DNA from: Rhizobium sp. WSM4643
GTDB taxonomy: Bacteria; Pseudomonadota; Alphaproteobacteria; Rhizobiales; Rhizobiaceae
Reading direction: 5' to 3'
NCBI RefSeq assembly: GCF_025152745.1
Contig: NZ_CP104040.1
Span: 3,162,001-3,226,000 of the forward strand
DNA length: 64,000 nucleotides
The translations under genes were made by a program, and so were the position numbers. Numbering within the stretch: the stretch's first letter is position 1; each line of letters begins with the position of its first letter. Positions 17,549-26,837 of this stretch are shown one piece after another. Below the pieces are notes generated by a model. The model was not told the origin of the DNA. It was given only the letters and a program-made list of their open reading frames with translations, and did no database searches.

Positions 17549-17843
17549 GGCTTTCTTGTGCACTGCACTTGACTTTCTACGCGAACTAGCCCAAATGCGG
17601 GTCAGCTTTCACCCTTCCGGCCGCCGCGTGAGCGTGCCCCTGCTGAAAAATACAGACGCAGGAAGAAGGGACAAAAGCGCATTTCGATAGAGCGCCGCAC
17701 TCCCCATGAGCGGCCAGAAGCGCTGGAAAGCTTTTTCCAACTCACAAGTTCCCACTTCACGCGGGGTTCTTGACGCCAGAATGAAACCGGATCGCATGGT
17801 GCGTTCCGGCGATAGTCATTGTGGCGCCCCGAAAGGTTATACC
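17549..17843 (+). promoter_or_regulatory. long leader of the DEAD-box helicase gene
   Basis: This 295-base gap lies between the AlkC-like gene and the helicase TTG start. The frame of the helicase stays open upstream to an ATG at 17706, but the family match begins only at 17844. The stretch is probably promoter and untranslated leader. Long leaders are common for cold-induced RNA helicases. No named riboswitch was recognised. Confidence 0.4.
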
Positions 17844-19517
17844 TTGACTAATTTTGAATCGCTTGGTGTCTCCAAGCCGATCGTCGCTACTTTGTTCCAG
17901 CTCGGCATCGAAACGCCGACGCCGATCCAGGAACATTCAATTCCTCTCCTCCTCGAAGGCCGCGATCTCATCGGCCTCGCCCAGACCGGCACCGGCAAGA
18001 CCGCCGCTTTCGGCCTGCCGCTGATCGAAAAGCTGCTTGCCGACGAACGGCGTCCCGACAATCGCACGACACGCACACTGATTCTCGCCCCGACCCGCGA
18101 ACTGGTGAACCAGATCGCCGAGAGCCTGAAGAAGTTCATCCGCAAGTCGCCGCTGCGCATCAATGTCGTCGTCGGCGGCGTCTCGATCAACAAGCAGCAG
18201 CTTCAGCTCGAAAAGGGCACCGACATCCTCGTCGCCACGCCGGGCCGCCTGCTCGACCTCGTCAATCGCCGCGCGATCACGCTAACTGCGGTTCGTTATC
18301 TTGTGCTGGACGAAGCCGACCAGATGCTCGACCTCGGCTTCGTGCACGATCTGCGCAAGATCGCCAAGATGGTGCCGAAAAAGCGCCAGACCATGCTCTT
18401 CTCGGCCACCATGCCGAAGGCGATTGCCGATCTTGCCGGCGAATATCTCGTCGATCCCGTCAAGGTCGAAGTCACGCCTCCGGGCAAGGCTGCCGACAAG
18501 GTCGAGCAGTACGTGCATTTCGTCGCCGGCAAGAACGACAAGACGGAACTGCTCCGCAAGTCGCTCACCGAAAACCCTGATGGCCGCGCCATGGTCTTCC
18601 TGCGCACCAAGCATGGTGCCGAGAAGCTGATGAAGCATCTCGAAAACATCGGCTATTCCGTCGCCTCGATCCACGGCAACAAGAGCCAGGGTCAGCGCGA
18701 GCGGGCACTGAAGGCCTTCCGCGACGGCAGCATCAAGACGCTGATCGCCACCGACGTTGCCGCCCGTGGCATCGACATCCCGGCTGTCAGCCACGTCTAT
18801 AATTACGATCTGCCTGAAGTGCCTGACGCCTATGTCCATCGCATCGGCCGCACCGCGCGCGCCGGCCGCGACGGTATCGCCATCGCCTTCTGCGCTCCCG
18901 ATGAAGCCAGGCTGCTGCGTGATATCGAGCGCCTGATGGGCATCGACATCACTGTCGCCAGCGGTGAAGCTCCGGCAAACATGAACGGCGCGCCCCGTCG
19001 CGCCAATGGCAACGGCAATAACCGCAATCGCAATGGCGGCCAGGGTCGCGAAGGTCAGGGTCGCGGCGAAGGCCGCGGCGACCAGAACCGTTCGGAGCAT
19101 CGCGGCAGCCGTCAGGAACGCCGCCCGCGCCGCGAAGGTGAAGGCAGCGAAGTCCGCGCCGGCGGCGAAGAGCGTCGTCCGCGTCCGGAGCGCCCGACCG
19201 GCCGCAATGAGGATTTCCGTGGCCAGCGCCGCGGCGAAGCGGCCCCGAATCTCGGTCCTGACAACGATCTGGCCTCGACCTCCGACTTCCGCCCCTCGGC
19301 AAAGCCGCAGCGTCCTGCCCACGCCAATGGCGAACCGAGCGGCCATCACCGCGGCAACAGCCGTCACGCCCATGGCCGTCCGGCCCGCAAGCACGGCGAA
19401 GACCGCGGCCCGCAGCAGGCCCAGGCCGGCGAACCGCGCCGGGACGGCAACGGCGGCAATCGTCGCGGTGGCTCTGGCTCCCGCAACGGCGGCGGCCAGC
19501 GCCGCGAACGCGCCTGA
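17844..19517 (+). CDS. DEAD-box ATP-dependent RNA helicase (RhlE-like)
   Basis: The 557-residue product most likely starts at TTG 17844, preceded by AAAGG. It carries the helicase motifs Q (TPTPIQ), I (AQTGTGKT), Ia (PTRELV), II (DEAD), III (SAT), IV, V (ATDVAARGID) and VI (HRIGRTARAG). The C-terminal ~170 residues are an Arg/Gly/Asn-rich, low-complexity tail likely to bind RNA. It remodels RNA, probably in ribosome assembly or mRNA decay in the cold. A bidirectional terminator follows. Confidence 0.92.
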   Translation: MTNFESLGVSKPIVATLFQLGIETPTPIQEHSIPLLLEGRDLIGLAQTGTGKTAAFGLPLIEKLLADERRPDNRTTRTLILAPTRELVNQIAESLKKFIRKSPLRINVVVGGVSINKQQLQLEKGTDILVATPGRLLDLVNRRAITLTAVRYLVLDEADQMLDLGFVHDLRKIAKMVPKKRQTMLFSATMPKAIADLAGEYLVDPVKVEVTPPGKAADKVEQYVHFVAGKNDKTELLRKSLTENPDGRAMVFLRTKHGAEKLMKHLENIGYSVASIHGNKSQGQRERALKAFRDGSIKTLIATDVAARGIDIPAVSHVYNYDLPEVPDAYVHRIGRTARAGRDGIAIAFCAPDEARLLRDIERLMGIDITVASGEAPANMNGAPRRANGNGNNRNRNGGQGREGQGRGEGRGDQNRSEHRGSRQERRPRREGEGSEVRAGGEERRPRPERPTGRNEDFRGQRRGEAAPNLGPDNDLASTSDFRPSAKPQRPAHANGEPSGHHRGNSRHAHGRPARKHGEDRGPQQAQAGEPRRDGNGGNRRGGSGSRNGGGQRRERA

Positions 19518-19540
19518 TCGTTAAACGACTGAAAAGCGGA

Positions 19541-19568
19541 AAGGCCGGGGGATCTTCCGGCCTTTTTG
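19541..19568. terminator. bidirectional rho-independent terminator
   Basis: AAGGCCGG and CCGGCCTT pair around a GGGATCTT loop and are followed by a T-run. An A-run precedes on the other side. It serves the helicase on the plus strand and the EamA gene on the minus strand. Confidence 0.85.
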
Positions 19569-19572
19569 TTAT

Positions 19573-20475
19573 CTACGCCGCCGCGGGCCGATCTTGGCTG
19601 AACGCCTTGCGGTTCGTGAGATAGACGCCTGTCACGACCACCACGGTGCCGACGATCAACGGCAGGGTCAGCGGCTCCCCAAAGGCGATGAAGGCTTCGA
19701 GAGCGACCGTTGGCGGCATCAGGTAGATCAGCGAGGCGGCGCGCGACACCTGACCCCGGCGGATCAGATGAAGTAGCAGCCCGACGCCGCCCATCGACAG
19801 ACCGAAGACCGACCAGGCGAGTGCGCCATAGGCCTGCTCGGTGCCGTCGAAATGCTGATGCTCGAACATTAGCGAAAGCGGCAGGGTGAGGATCAGCGCG
19901 CCGATATATTGCAAAGTCGCGATGGTTCTGAGGTCGCCGGATTGCAGGTGCTTCTTCTGATAGAGCGTGCCGTAGGTGACGGACGCCATGGCGACGAGGT
20001 TGATCGCTAGCGGCAGGGCTGCATGTGTGAGATCGGCGGTCGCCGGGCCGAGCAGCTTCGGCGAAATGGCAATGGCAATGCCGATAAAGCCGAGGGCAAG
20101 GCCAAGTTTCTGCGCCTGCTGCAGCCGCTCGCCGATGAGGAAGGGAGCTGCCATTGCCGTCAGCAGCGGCTGCAACGCCGCGATGATGCCCGATATGCCG
20201 GCCGGCACGCCATTGGCGATGGCCCACCAGAGACCGGCGAGATAGAAGCCATGCAGGAAGAAACCGGAATAGATGGCGCGCAGCGCCGTCGCCCGACTTT
20301 TCGGCCATTGCGCCCGCACCACCAGGCAGAGTGCCAGGAATGCCGCCGCCGACAGCGCGTAACGTATCGAAAGAAAAGTGAAGGGCTCGGAATGCAGCGA
20401 GGCATATTTCGCCACTACCCAGCCCGTGGACCAGAGTAGGACGAAAACGGCGGGGGCAAGGCGATCGAAGGACAT
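19573..20475 (-). CDS. EamA/DMT-family transporter
   Basis: The 300-residue product starts MSFDRLAPAVFVLLWSTGWV and has about ten hydrophobic segments in two EamA repeats. Family landmarks are PFTFLSIRYALSAAAFL in the first repeat and ASLIYLMPPTVALEAFIAFGEPL in the second. These proteins export small metabolites or amino acids. The substrate cannot be told. The open frame is longer upstream, but the ATG at 20475 fits the family. Confidence 0.88.
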   Translation of the reverse strand: MSFDRLAPAVFVLLWSTGWVVAKYASLHSEPFTFLSIRYALSAAAFLALCLVVRAQWPKSRATALRAIYSGFFLHGFYLAGLWWAIANGVPAGISGIIAALQPLLTAMAAPFLIGERLQQAQKLGLALGFIGIAIAISPKLLGPATADLTHAALPLAINLVAMASVTYGTLYQKKHLQSGDLRTIATLQYIGALILTLPLSLMFEHQHFDGTEQAYGALAWSVFGLSMGGVGLLLHLIRRGQVSRAASLIYLMPPTVALEAFIAFGEPLTLPLIVGTVVVVTGVYLTNRKAFSQDRPAAA

Positions 20476-20858
20476 GGGGCGGCTCGGGAGAGAAGGGTCG
20501 CCGTGCTGATAGCCCCACCCGGCGGCTGCCGTCAAAGGCGAAGCGTTGATGTTTATTTGAAATTTCGCTGATGGCAGAGACCCAGGGCGGTCGCGCCAGC
20601 CGGCGTTTACCAAGGAGGGCGGGCGGGGCGCCTACGCGCGTGACCATATTCGACCGTCTTGCCCGAACGAAAAGCGATCACATGCTCAGATTTTGCGCAA
20701 GCCTCGGGATCACCCATCCATCATGCCGCACTGCATCACTTAAAATGCCCAGATTTTCACCCGTTTCTCGCAGCGCAAAATCTTTTCCTCGAACTGCGCA
20801 TGGTTCTTGCATTGCCATTTGCGTTGTATTCAAATGAACAAAAAGGGGAGCCGCGCTT
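20476..20858. other. divergent intergenic region without a recognised gene
   Basis: This 383-base gap lies between the EamA gene and the ATP-grasp operon. It should hold both promoters. The bases just before 20859 contain AAAAGGGGAG, a ribosome site for the TTG start. Nothing else was recognised. Confidence 0.4.
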
Positions 20859-22268
20859 TTGGCATTTGATGAAATGATTACCGGGGACGAAAGTCCTCGC
20901 CCGCCTTACGACAAATACTTCGAGTGGTACAACAGCCAAGACCGGGCGCATCTGATTGCCAAGTCCCGCGATGCGGAAAACATCTTCCGGAAGACAGGCA
21001 TCACCTTCGCGGTCTACGGCCATGCCGACAGTTCCGAAAAGCTCATCCCCTTCGACATCATTCCCCGCATCATCTCCGCCCGCGAATGGCGCAGGCTCGC
21101 GCAAGGCATCGAGCAGCGGGTGATCGCGCTGAACGCCTTTCTCGACGATATCTACCATAAGCAGGAGATCATCCGCGCCGGGCGCATTCCGCGTGAGCTG
21201 ATCGAGAACAACGTCACCTTCATCCCCGAAATGATCGGTTTCCGACCGCCCGGCGGCGTCTACACCCACATCGTCGGCACCGACATCGTGCGCACCGGAG
21301 AGGACCAGTTTTACGTGCTGGAGGATAATGCCCGCACGCCCTCCGGTGTCAGTTACATGCTGGAAAACCGGGAAACCATGATGCAGATGTTCCCTGAGCT
21401 CTTTCATGAGAACAAGGTGCAGCGTGTCGAGGATTATCCCTATCTGCTGCGTCAGAGCCTCGCCTCGCTCGCCCCTCCCGGCTGCAAGGGCAAGCCGCGC
21501 GTCGCCGTGCTGACGCCGGGCATTTACAATTCCGCCTATTACGAGCATTCCTTCCTCGCCGACATGATGGGCGTCGAACTGGTTGAGGGCGCGGATCTGC
21601 GCGTCATCGACGGCAAGGTGAAGATGAGGACGACACGCGGTTACGAGGCGATCGATGTGCTCTACCGCCGCGTCGACGACGACTTCCTCGATCCCCTGAC
21701 CTTCCGCTCCGATTCCGCGCTCGGCATTCCCGGTATCATGGATGTCTACCGCTCCGGCAACATCACCATCGCCAATGCGCCAGGCACCGGCATTTGCGAC
21801 GACAAGGCGATCTACTCCTATATGCCGGAGATCGTCGAATTCTATACCGGCCGCAAGGCGCTGCTCGAAAACGTGCCGACTTGGCGCTGTTCGGAAGCCG
21901 ACAGCCTGAAATATGTGCTGGAACACCTGGAAGACCTCGTCGTCAAGGAGGTACACGGCTCCGGCGGCTACGGCATGCTGGTCGGCCCGACCGCATCGAA
22001 GAAGGAGCGCGCCGATTTCGCCGAGAAGCTGAAGGCCAAGCCGAACAATTACATCGCTCAGCCGACGCTGTCGCTCTCCACCGTGCCGATCCTCGTCAAC
22101 AAAGGCATTGCTCCGCGCCACGTCGACCTTCGCCCCTATGTGCTTGTATCCGACAGGGTACAGATCATTCCGGGCGGGCTCACCCGTGTAGCGCTGAAGC
22201 AAGGCTCGCTGGTGGTCAATTCCAGCCAAGGCGGCGGCACCAAAGACACTTGGGTATTGGAGGACTGA
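20859..22268 (+). CDS. circularly permuted ATP-grasp protein (DUF404/DUF407 type)
   Basis: The 469-residue product starts at TTG 20859 behind AGGGGAG. Family parts are PPYDKYFEWYN at the front, FYVLEDNARTPSGVSYMLENR, VDVLYRR-type strands, NAPGTGICDDKAIYSYMP and VKEVHGSGGYGMLVGP (ATP site). ATP-grasp enzymes join a carboxylate to an amine using ATP. With the alpha-E and transglutaminase genes that follow, it belongs to a predicted peptide-tagging or peptide-synthesis cluster (amidoligase systems described by comparative genomics). The product is unknown. Confidence 0.9.
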   Translation: MAFDEMITGDESPRPPYDKYFEWYNSQDRAHLIAKSRDAENIFRKTGITFAVYGHADSSEKLIPFDIIPRIISAREWRRLAQGIEQRVIALNAFLDDIYHKQEIIRAGRIPRELIENNVTFIPEMIGFRPPGGVYTHIVGTDIVRTGEDQFYVLEDNARTPSGVSYMLENRETMMQMFPELFHENKVQRVEDYPYLLRQSLASLAPPGCKGKPRVAVLTPGIYNSAYYEHSFLADMMGVELVEGADLRVIDGKVKMRTTRGYEAIDVLYRRVDDDFLDPLTFRSDSALGIPGIMDVYRSGNITIANAPGTGICDDKAIYSYMPEIVEFYTGRKALLENVPTWRCSEADSLKYVLEHLEDLVVKEVHGSGGYGMLVGPTASKKERADFAEKLKAKPNNYIAQPTLSLSTVPILVNKGIAPRHVDLRPYVLVSDRVQIIPGGLTRVALKQGSLVVNSSQGGGTKDTWVLED

Positions 22269-23209
22269 TGCTCGGAAGAACAGCAAACGGCCTCTACTGG
22301 ATGTTTCGCTACATCGAGCGCGCCGAAAATATAGCCCGCCTGATCGATGCGGGGTTGCGCATGTCGCTGACCCGCAGCAGCACCGGCGATGACAATTGGG
22401 ATGGCGTTCTACAAAGTGCGGGCGTGCGCGAGGCTTATGACGAAGGCCACAACAAGCTGACCAACGCCGACGCGATCGACTATCTCCTGCGCGATCGCAC
22501 CAATCCGTCGAGCGTCATGTCTTGCATCGATTCCGGCCGCAACAATGCCCGTATGGTGCGCACGGCGCTGACGCGGGAGACCTGGGAAGCGACCAACGAA
22601 TGCTGGATCGACTTGAAGTCGCTGCTCGAAAAGCGAGTCAAGGCGGCCGAAATGCCAGAGGTGATCGATGTCATCAAGCGCCGCGCCGGCCTCATCCGCG
22701 GCGCCTTCCATGGTTCGACGCTGCGCAACGAGCTCTATAATTTTGCCCGCATCGGCACTTTCATCGAGCGAGCCGACAATACCAGCCGCATTCTCGACGT
22801 GAAATATTACGTGCTGCTGCCCTCGGTTTCATCAGTCGGTTCCTCTCTCGACAACGTCCAGTGGGAATCGATTCTGCGCTCGGTCTCAGCGCACCGCGCC
22901 TATAGCTGGGCCTATGACGGCGAATACCGGGCGATGAACATCGCCGACTTCCTGACCCTCAATGTCCAGATGCCGCGCTCGCTTGCCTATTGCTACGAGA
23001 AGATCGTCAGCAATCTCGGCTATCTCGCCCAGGATTACGAGGAGCGGCTTCCCGCCCACGATACCGCGGATTCAATCCGCAAGACACTGCAGACAAGGGC
23101 GATCCGGGATATCATGGATCAGGGCTTGCACGAGTTCCTGGAGGATTTCGTCTCGCGCAATAACAAGCTCGGCGCGGAAATTTCCGACGGCTACCGGTTC
23201 TATGCATAA
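22268..23209 (+). CDS. alpha-E domain protein (DUF403)
   Basis: The 313-residue, nearly all-helical protein starts MLGRTANGLYWMFRYIERAE, the hallmark of the alpha-E family. It ends with HEFLEDFVSRNNKLGAEI. The ATG overlaps the ATP-grasp stop (TGATG), so the two are coupled. Family members always travel with the permuted ATP-grasp protein, sometimes fused. They have no assigned chemistry. Confidence 0.92.
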   Translation: MLGRTANGLYWMFRYIERAENIARLIDAGLRMSLTRSSTGDDNWDGVLQSAGVREAYDEGHNKLTNADAIDYLLRDRTNPSSVMSCIDSGRNNARMVRTALTRETWEATNECWIDLKSLLEKRVKAAEMPEVIDVIKRRAGLIRGAFHGSTLRNELYNFARIGTFIERADNTSRILDVKYYVLLPSVSSVGSSLDNVQWESILRSVSAHRAYSWAYDGEYRAMNIADFLTLNVQMPRSLAYCYEKIVSNLGYLAQDYEERLPAHDTADSIRKTLQTRAIRDIMDQGLHEFLEDFVSRNNKLGAEISDGYRFYA

Positions 23210-23221
23210 GCGGATAACAAT

Positions 23222-24046
23222 ATGAGATTGAAGATCAGCCACCTCACCGAATACCGCTACGACGGACCGACGCAGTTCTCGCTGCAAAGGCTGCGGCTGA
23301 CGCCGCCGACCAGCCCCGCTCAGAAAGTGCTCGGCTGGGCGCTGAACGTCGAGGGCGCCACGCCAGAAGTCGAATATGACGACCAGTACGGCAATCACGT
23401 CAATCTGGTCTCGCTGGAAGGCGAGCAGGATGTGACGCGCATCCTCGCCGAAGGCGAGGTCGAGACGGAGGACAACAACGGCGTCACCGGCCCGCATACC
23501 GGCTTCTGCCCGCTTTGGCTCTTCCTGCGCGACACGCCATTGACCAAAGGCGGCAAGCTGGTCAAGGAACTGATCAAGGACGTCGGTGGCGATAACGAGC
23601 TCGCCCTTATGCACGCGCTGATGGCCGCAATCCACGAGACGGTCGATTATAAACCCGGCACCAGCAACACCGAGACGACGGCCGAACAGGCGCTGGAGAA
23701 GAAGAGCGGTGTCTGCCAGGACCACGCGCATATTTTTATTGCCGCCGCCCGCGCCCTGCAGGTGCCGGCGCGCTACATCTCCGGTTATTTGATGATGGAA
23801 GAAAAGATCGAACAGGCTGCGACCCATGCTTGGGCCGAGGCCCATATTCCCGGCCTTGGCTGGGTCGGCTTCGATCCCGCCAATGAGATCTGCCCGGATG
23901 CGCGCTACATTCGTGTCGCCTCCGGTCTCTGCTATCGCGACGCCGCGCCGATTTCAGGCATGCGCATCGGCACGCCGGGCGAAACGCTGTCGGTCACCGT
24001 GAAGGTCGAGGACGGCGGACAGATGCAAAGCCAGAGCCAGAGCTGA
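23222..24046 (+). CDS. transglutaminase-like cysteine peptidase
   Basis: The 274-residue product has an N-terminal beta domain (MRLKISHLTEYRYDGPTQFS) and a transglutaminase core. The core shows Cys in KKSGVCQDHAH, His in ATHAWAEAHIP and Asp in WVGFDPANE, a complete Cys-His-Asp triad. It is 12 bases after the alpha-E gene. It probably hydrolyses or transfers the amide bond made by the ATP-grasp partner. A proteasome-like Anbu peptidase often follows in such clusters, but none is seen here. Confidence 0.9.
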   Translation: MRLKISHLTEYRYDGPTQFSLQRLRLTPPTSPAQKVLGWALNVEGATPEVEYDDQYGNHVNLVSLEGEQDVTRILAEGEVETEDNNGVTGPHTGFCPLWLFLRDTPLTKGGKLVKELIKDVGGDNELALMHALMAAIHETVDYKPGTSNTETTAEQALEKKSGVCQDHAHIFIAAARALQVPARYISGYLMMEEKIEQAATHAWAEAHIPGLGWVGFDPANEICPDARYIRVASGLCYRDAAPISGMRIGTPGETLSVTVKVEDGGQMQSQSQS

Positions 24047-24273
24047 GCGTACAGATAGCTTTACCGCACCCTGCGAAGGGCCGATAGAATAGCTGCCGAG
24101 CTCGCTGCGAAACCAACATGTTGTACTTGAATATAGAGACGGACGGTCCCGAAATTCCGCTTGCTTCCGGCGTGTGGCGCTGGCGGTCTCAAAAGGGCGA
24201 GAGCGGGAATGTTTTGGGCCGCCGGATACCATGGCCCCGTCCCAAGACAGCAACTGACGGCTCCACCCAAAGC

Positions 24274-24699
24274 CTATCCCGCTGCAAGAATCTGGAGGTG
24301 CCCGCGCGCGCCGTAGCTGAGGATCGCCTGGTCGGCCGTAAGTAACGGGACGCGATGAAAACGGGCTGTTGCAGCGATGATGCGGTCGGCGGGATCGGCA
24401 TGGAACTCGCCAGGCAGCCGAACACTGTCTATCGCGATGGAAGGCTCAATCGGTGCGAGTTGGATACCGGGCAGAGACAATGCGCTATCGATCCATCGAC
24501 CGACATCGTCGCCGAGCGCCAGGCGTCCCTTCTGAACAAGCAAGGCGATTTCCCAAGGTGTAATCGCCGAAACCAGAATCCGGCTTTTCTCCGTCATCTC
24601 CTCGATGATGCGCCGGGCTTGTGATCCGAGGCGCGCATCGTCCTGCATTGCCCAGACGAGGATATGCGTGTCGATGACGATCAACGAACGGCGTCCCAA
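24274..24699 (-). CDS. vapC: VapC-family PIN-domain toxin
   Basis: This PIN ribonuclease of up to 141 residues has acidic residues in VIDTHILVWAM, the central TPWEIALL and the C-terminal HADPADRIIAATA. The ATG at 24699 overlaps the antitoxin by 19 bases. A TTG at 24684 overlapping the antitoxin stop is an alternative start. VapC proteins cut tRNA or rRNA. It is paired with the Phd/YefM-type antitoxin just upstream. Confidence 0.9.
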   Translation of the reverse strand: MGRRSLIVIDTHILVWAMQDDARLGSQARRIIEEMTEKSRILVSAITPWEIALLVQKGRLALGDDVGRWIDSALSLPGIQLAPIEPSIAIDSVRLPGEFHADPADRIIAATARFHRVPLLTADQAILSYGARGHLQILAAG

Positions 24700-24923
24700 T
24701 CTTCTGCTTCAGCAGCCGGAGATAGCGGATCGTCATAGCGCAATACGCTGCCCTTCATCGCGCCGATGATACTTCTGCGTCCGCTGGTGTCACGTGCCGG
24801 CGAAAGCACGGCAACCGGCCTGCCGCGCTTGGTGATGACGATAGATTCGTCGTCCTTCCCCATCTGGTCGATAAGGTTTAGGCACTTCGCCTTGAACTCG
24901 GCCGCGCCGACTGTCTTGGACAT
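24681..24923 (-). CDS. Phd/YefM-family antitoxin
   Basis: The 80-residue product starts MSKTVGAAEFKAKCLNLIDQ and has ESIVITKRGRPVAVL, the Phd/YefM DNA-binding fold. A C-terminal tail is likely to bind the toxin. AGGAG precedes the ATG. It should neutralise the PIN toxin and repress the operon. Confidence 0.9.
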   Translation of the reverse strand: MSKTVGAAEFKAKCLNLIDQMGKDDESIVITKRGRPVAVLSPARDTSGRRSIIGAMKGSVLRYDDPLSPAAEAEDWDAVR

Positions 24924-24925
24924 GA

Positions 24926-24957
24926 CTATATCTCCTGTACATCTTTACGGAATATAG
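24926..24957. promoter_or_regulatory. likely operator of the Phd/PIN module
   Basis: CTATAT (24926-24931) and ATATAG (24952-24957) form an inverted repeat just upstream of the antitoxin start, enclosing the ribosome site region. It fits autorepression by a Phd-type antitoxin. Confidence 0.4.
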
Positions 24958-24985
24958 GGCCATTTCCGCATTGAACAAGTGCAAA

Positions 24986-25015
24986 GAAAAAGGCGGGGTG
25001 GTGCCCCGCCTTTTT
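24986..25015. terminator. bidirectional rho-independent terminator
   Basis: A-run, AGGCGGGG, loop TGGTG, CCCCGCCT, T-run. It ends the leftward arabinonate operon (stop at 25037). Confidence 0.85.
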
Positions 25016-25036
25016 CTCGTTATGGATTGAACCGCG

Positions 25037-26776
25037 CTAGTGGCTGTCCTTGCCGACCGCATTTCCGCGACACCCCTTGAGGAAGTCGAGGTCGGCGCCG
25101 GTATCGGCCCCTTCGACATGCTGCTGATGCAGGAAGGCATAGCCGGATGTAGGCAGATCATGGTTCGGCTGCCATTCGGCGAGCCGCCGTGCCAGTTCCT
25201 CCTCGGAAACGTCGAGATGCAGACGACGGTTCGGCACATCCAGCTCGATCATGTCGCCGTTTTTCACGACCGCGAGCGGCCCGCCGACCGCCGCTTCCGG
25301 CGATGTGTGCAGCACGACCGTGCCGTAGGCCGTTCCCGACATGCGGGCGTCGGAAATGCGCACCATATCGAGGATGCCCTTCTTCAGCACCTTCGGCGGC
25401 AGCCCCATATTGCCGACCTCGGCCATCCCGGGATAGCCCTTCGGCCCACAGTTCTTCATGACCATGATGCAGGTTTCGTCGATATCGAGGTTATCGTCGT
25501 TGATCTTGGCCTTGTAGTCGTCGATGTCCTCGAACACGACAGCCCTGCCCCGGTGCACCAGCAGATGCGGCGAAGCCGCCGAAGGCTTCAACACCGCGCC
25601 CTTCGGCGCGAGATTGCCGCGCAGCACGACGATACCGCCCGAAGCTGTCAACGCCTTTTCGGCCGGCAGGATAACGTCTTCGTTCCAGTTGACGACGTCC
25701 TTCACCTCGTCCCACACGGTTTCGCCGGATACCGTCAGCGCATCCTTGTGCAGAAGGCCCGCCTCGCCGAGGCGCTTCAGCACCACCGGCAGGCCGCCGG
25801 CATAGAAGAACTCCTCCATAAGATACTTGCCCGACGGCATCAGGTTGACGATGGTGGGCACGTCACGGCCACAGCGGTCCCAGTCGTCAAGCGAAAGATC
25901 GATGCCGACACGGCCGGCGATGGCGAGCAGATGGATGACTGCGTTCGTCGATCCGCCGATGGCCGCGTTGGTGCGGATGGCATTCTCGAAGGCATGCTTC
26001 GTCATGATCTCGGAGGGCTTCAGGTCATCCTTGACCATTTGCACGATACGCCGGCCGGTCAGCTGCGCCATGACCTTGCGGCGGGAATCGACGCCCGGGA
26101 TCGCGGCGTTGCCGGAAAGCGCCATGCCGAGCGCCTCGGCCATGGAAGCCATGGTGGAGGCGGTACCCATGGTGTTGCAGGTGCCCGACGAGCGGCTCAT
26201 CGAGGCCTCGGCCTCGAGGAATTCGGCCTGCGTCATCTCGCCGGCCTTCACCATTTCGGAAAACTTCCACAGATGCGTGCCCGAGCCGACGCGCTCACCA
26301 CGGAAATAGCCGTTCAGCATCGGTCCGCCAGTGACGACGATCGACGGCAGGTCGCAGGAAGCGGCCCCCATGATAAGTGACGGCGTGGTCTTGTCGCAGC
26401 CGACCAACAATACGCAGCCATCCATCGGCTGGCCGCGGATCGCCTCTTCTACCGCGAGCGCCGCAAGATTGCGATACATCATCGCCGTCGGGCGGAAAGT
26501 GTTTTCGGATGCCGAGAACACCGGCACCTCAAGCGGGAAGCCGCCGGCCTCCCATACGCCCGCCTTCACCTTCTCGGCGAGTTCTCTGAGATGACCGTTG
26601 CACGGGGTCATATCCGACCAGGTGTTGAGGATGCCGATCACCGGCCGGCCGTCGAACAGGTCGTGCGGATAACCCTGGTTCTTAAGCCAGCCGCGGTGAT
26701 AGATCACGTCGCGGCTCGTACCGCCGTACCATTCCTGCGACCTCAGCCTGCGCGGCCATTCCGCTTTCTTTTTCAT
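25037..26776 (-). CDS. L-arabinonate dehydratase (IlvD/Edd family)
   Basis: The 579-residue product is the same length as the structurally characterised R. leguminosarum enzyme. The [2Fe-2S] ligands fall at C59 (DMTPCNGH), C127 (VGCDKTTPS) and C200 (SGTCNTMG), with K129 at the carbamylated-lysine position. The active-site Ser lies in RISDARMSGTA. It dehydrates L-arabinonate to 2-keto-3-deoxy-L-arabonate. It sits downstream of the semialdehyde dehydrogenase and gguC genes on the same strand, so it belongs to one non-phosphorylative arabinose pathway. Confidence 0.93.
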   Translation of the reverse strand: MKKKAEWPRRLRSQEWYGGTSRDVIYHRGWLKNQGYPHDLFDGRPVIGILNTWSDMTPCNGHLRELAEKVKAGVWEAGGFPLEVPVFSASENTFRPTAMMYRNLAALAVEEAIRGQPMDGCVLLVGCDKTTPSLIMGAASCDLPSIVVTGGPMLNGYFRGERVGSGTHLWKFSEMVKAGEMTQAEFLEAEASMSRSSGTCNTMGTASTMASMAEALGMALSGNAAIPGVDSRRKVMAQLTGRRIVQMVKDDLKPSEIMTKHAFENAIRTNAAIGGSTNAVIHLLAIAGRVGIDLSLDDWDRCGRDVPTIVNLMPSGKYLMEEFFYAGGLPVVLKRLGEAGLLHKDALTVSGETVWDEVKDVVNWNEDVILPAEKALTASGGIVVLRGNLAPKGAVLKPSAASPHLLVHRGRAVVFEDIDDYKAKINDDNLDIDETCIMVMKNCGPKGYPGMAEVGNMGLPPKVLKKGILDMVRISDARMSGTAYGTVVLHTSPEAAVGGPLAVVKNGDMIELDVPNRRLHLDVSEEELARRLAEWQPNHDLPTSGYAFLHQQHVEGADTGADLDFLKGCRGNAVGKDSH

Positions 26777-26837
26777 GCTCTCTATCCTTCAGGATGTCAC
26801 CGGACCGCCTCGCACGGTCTGGGTCATCGCATTTGTC

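Noticed and set aside
18282..19394. A 370-codon minus-strand open frame
   Set aside because: It is antisense to the DEAD-box helicase and has no family features.
20757..22286. A 509-codon minus-strand open frame
   Set aside because: It is the shadow of the ATP-grasp gene, which has clear motifs.
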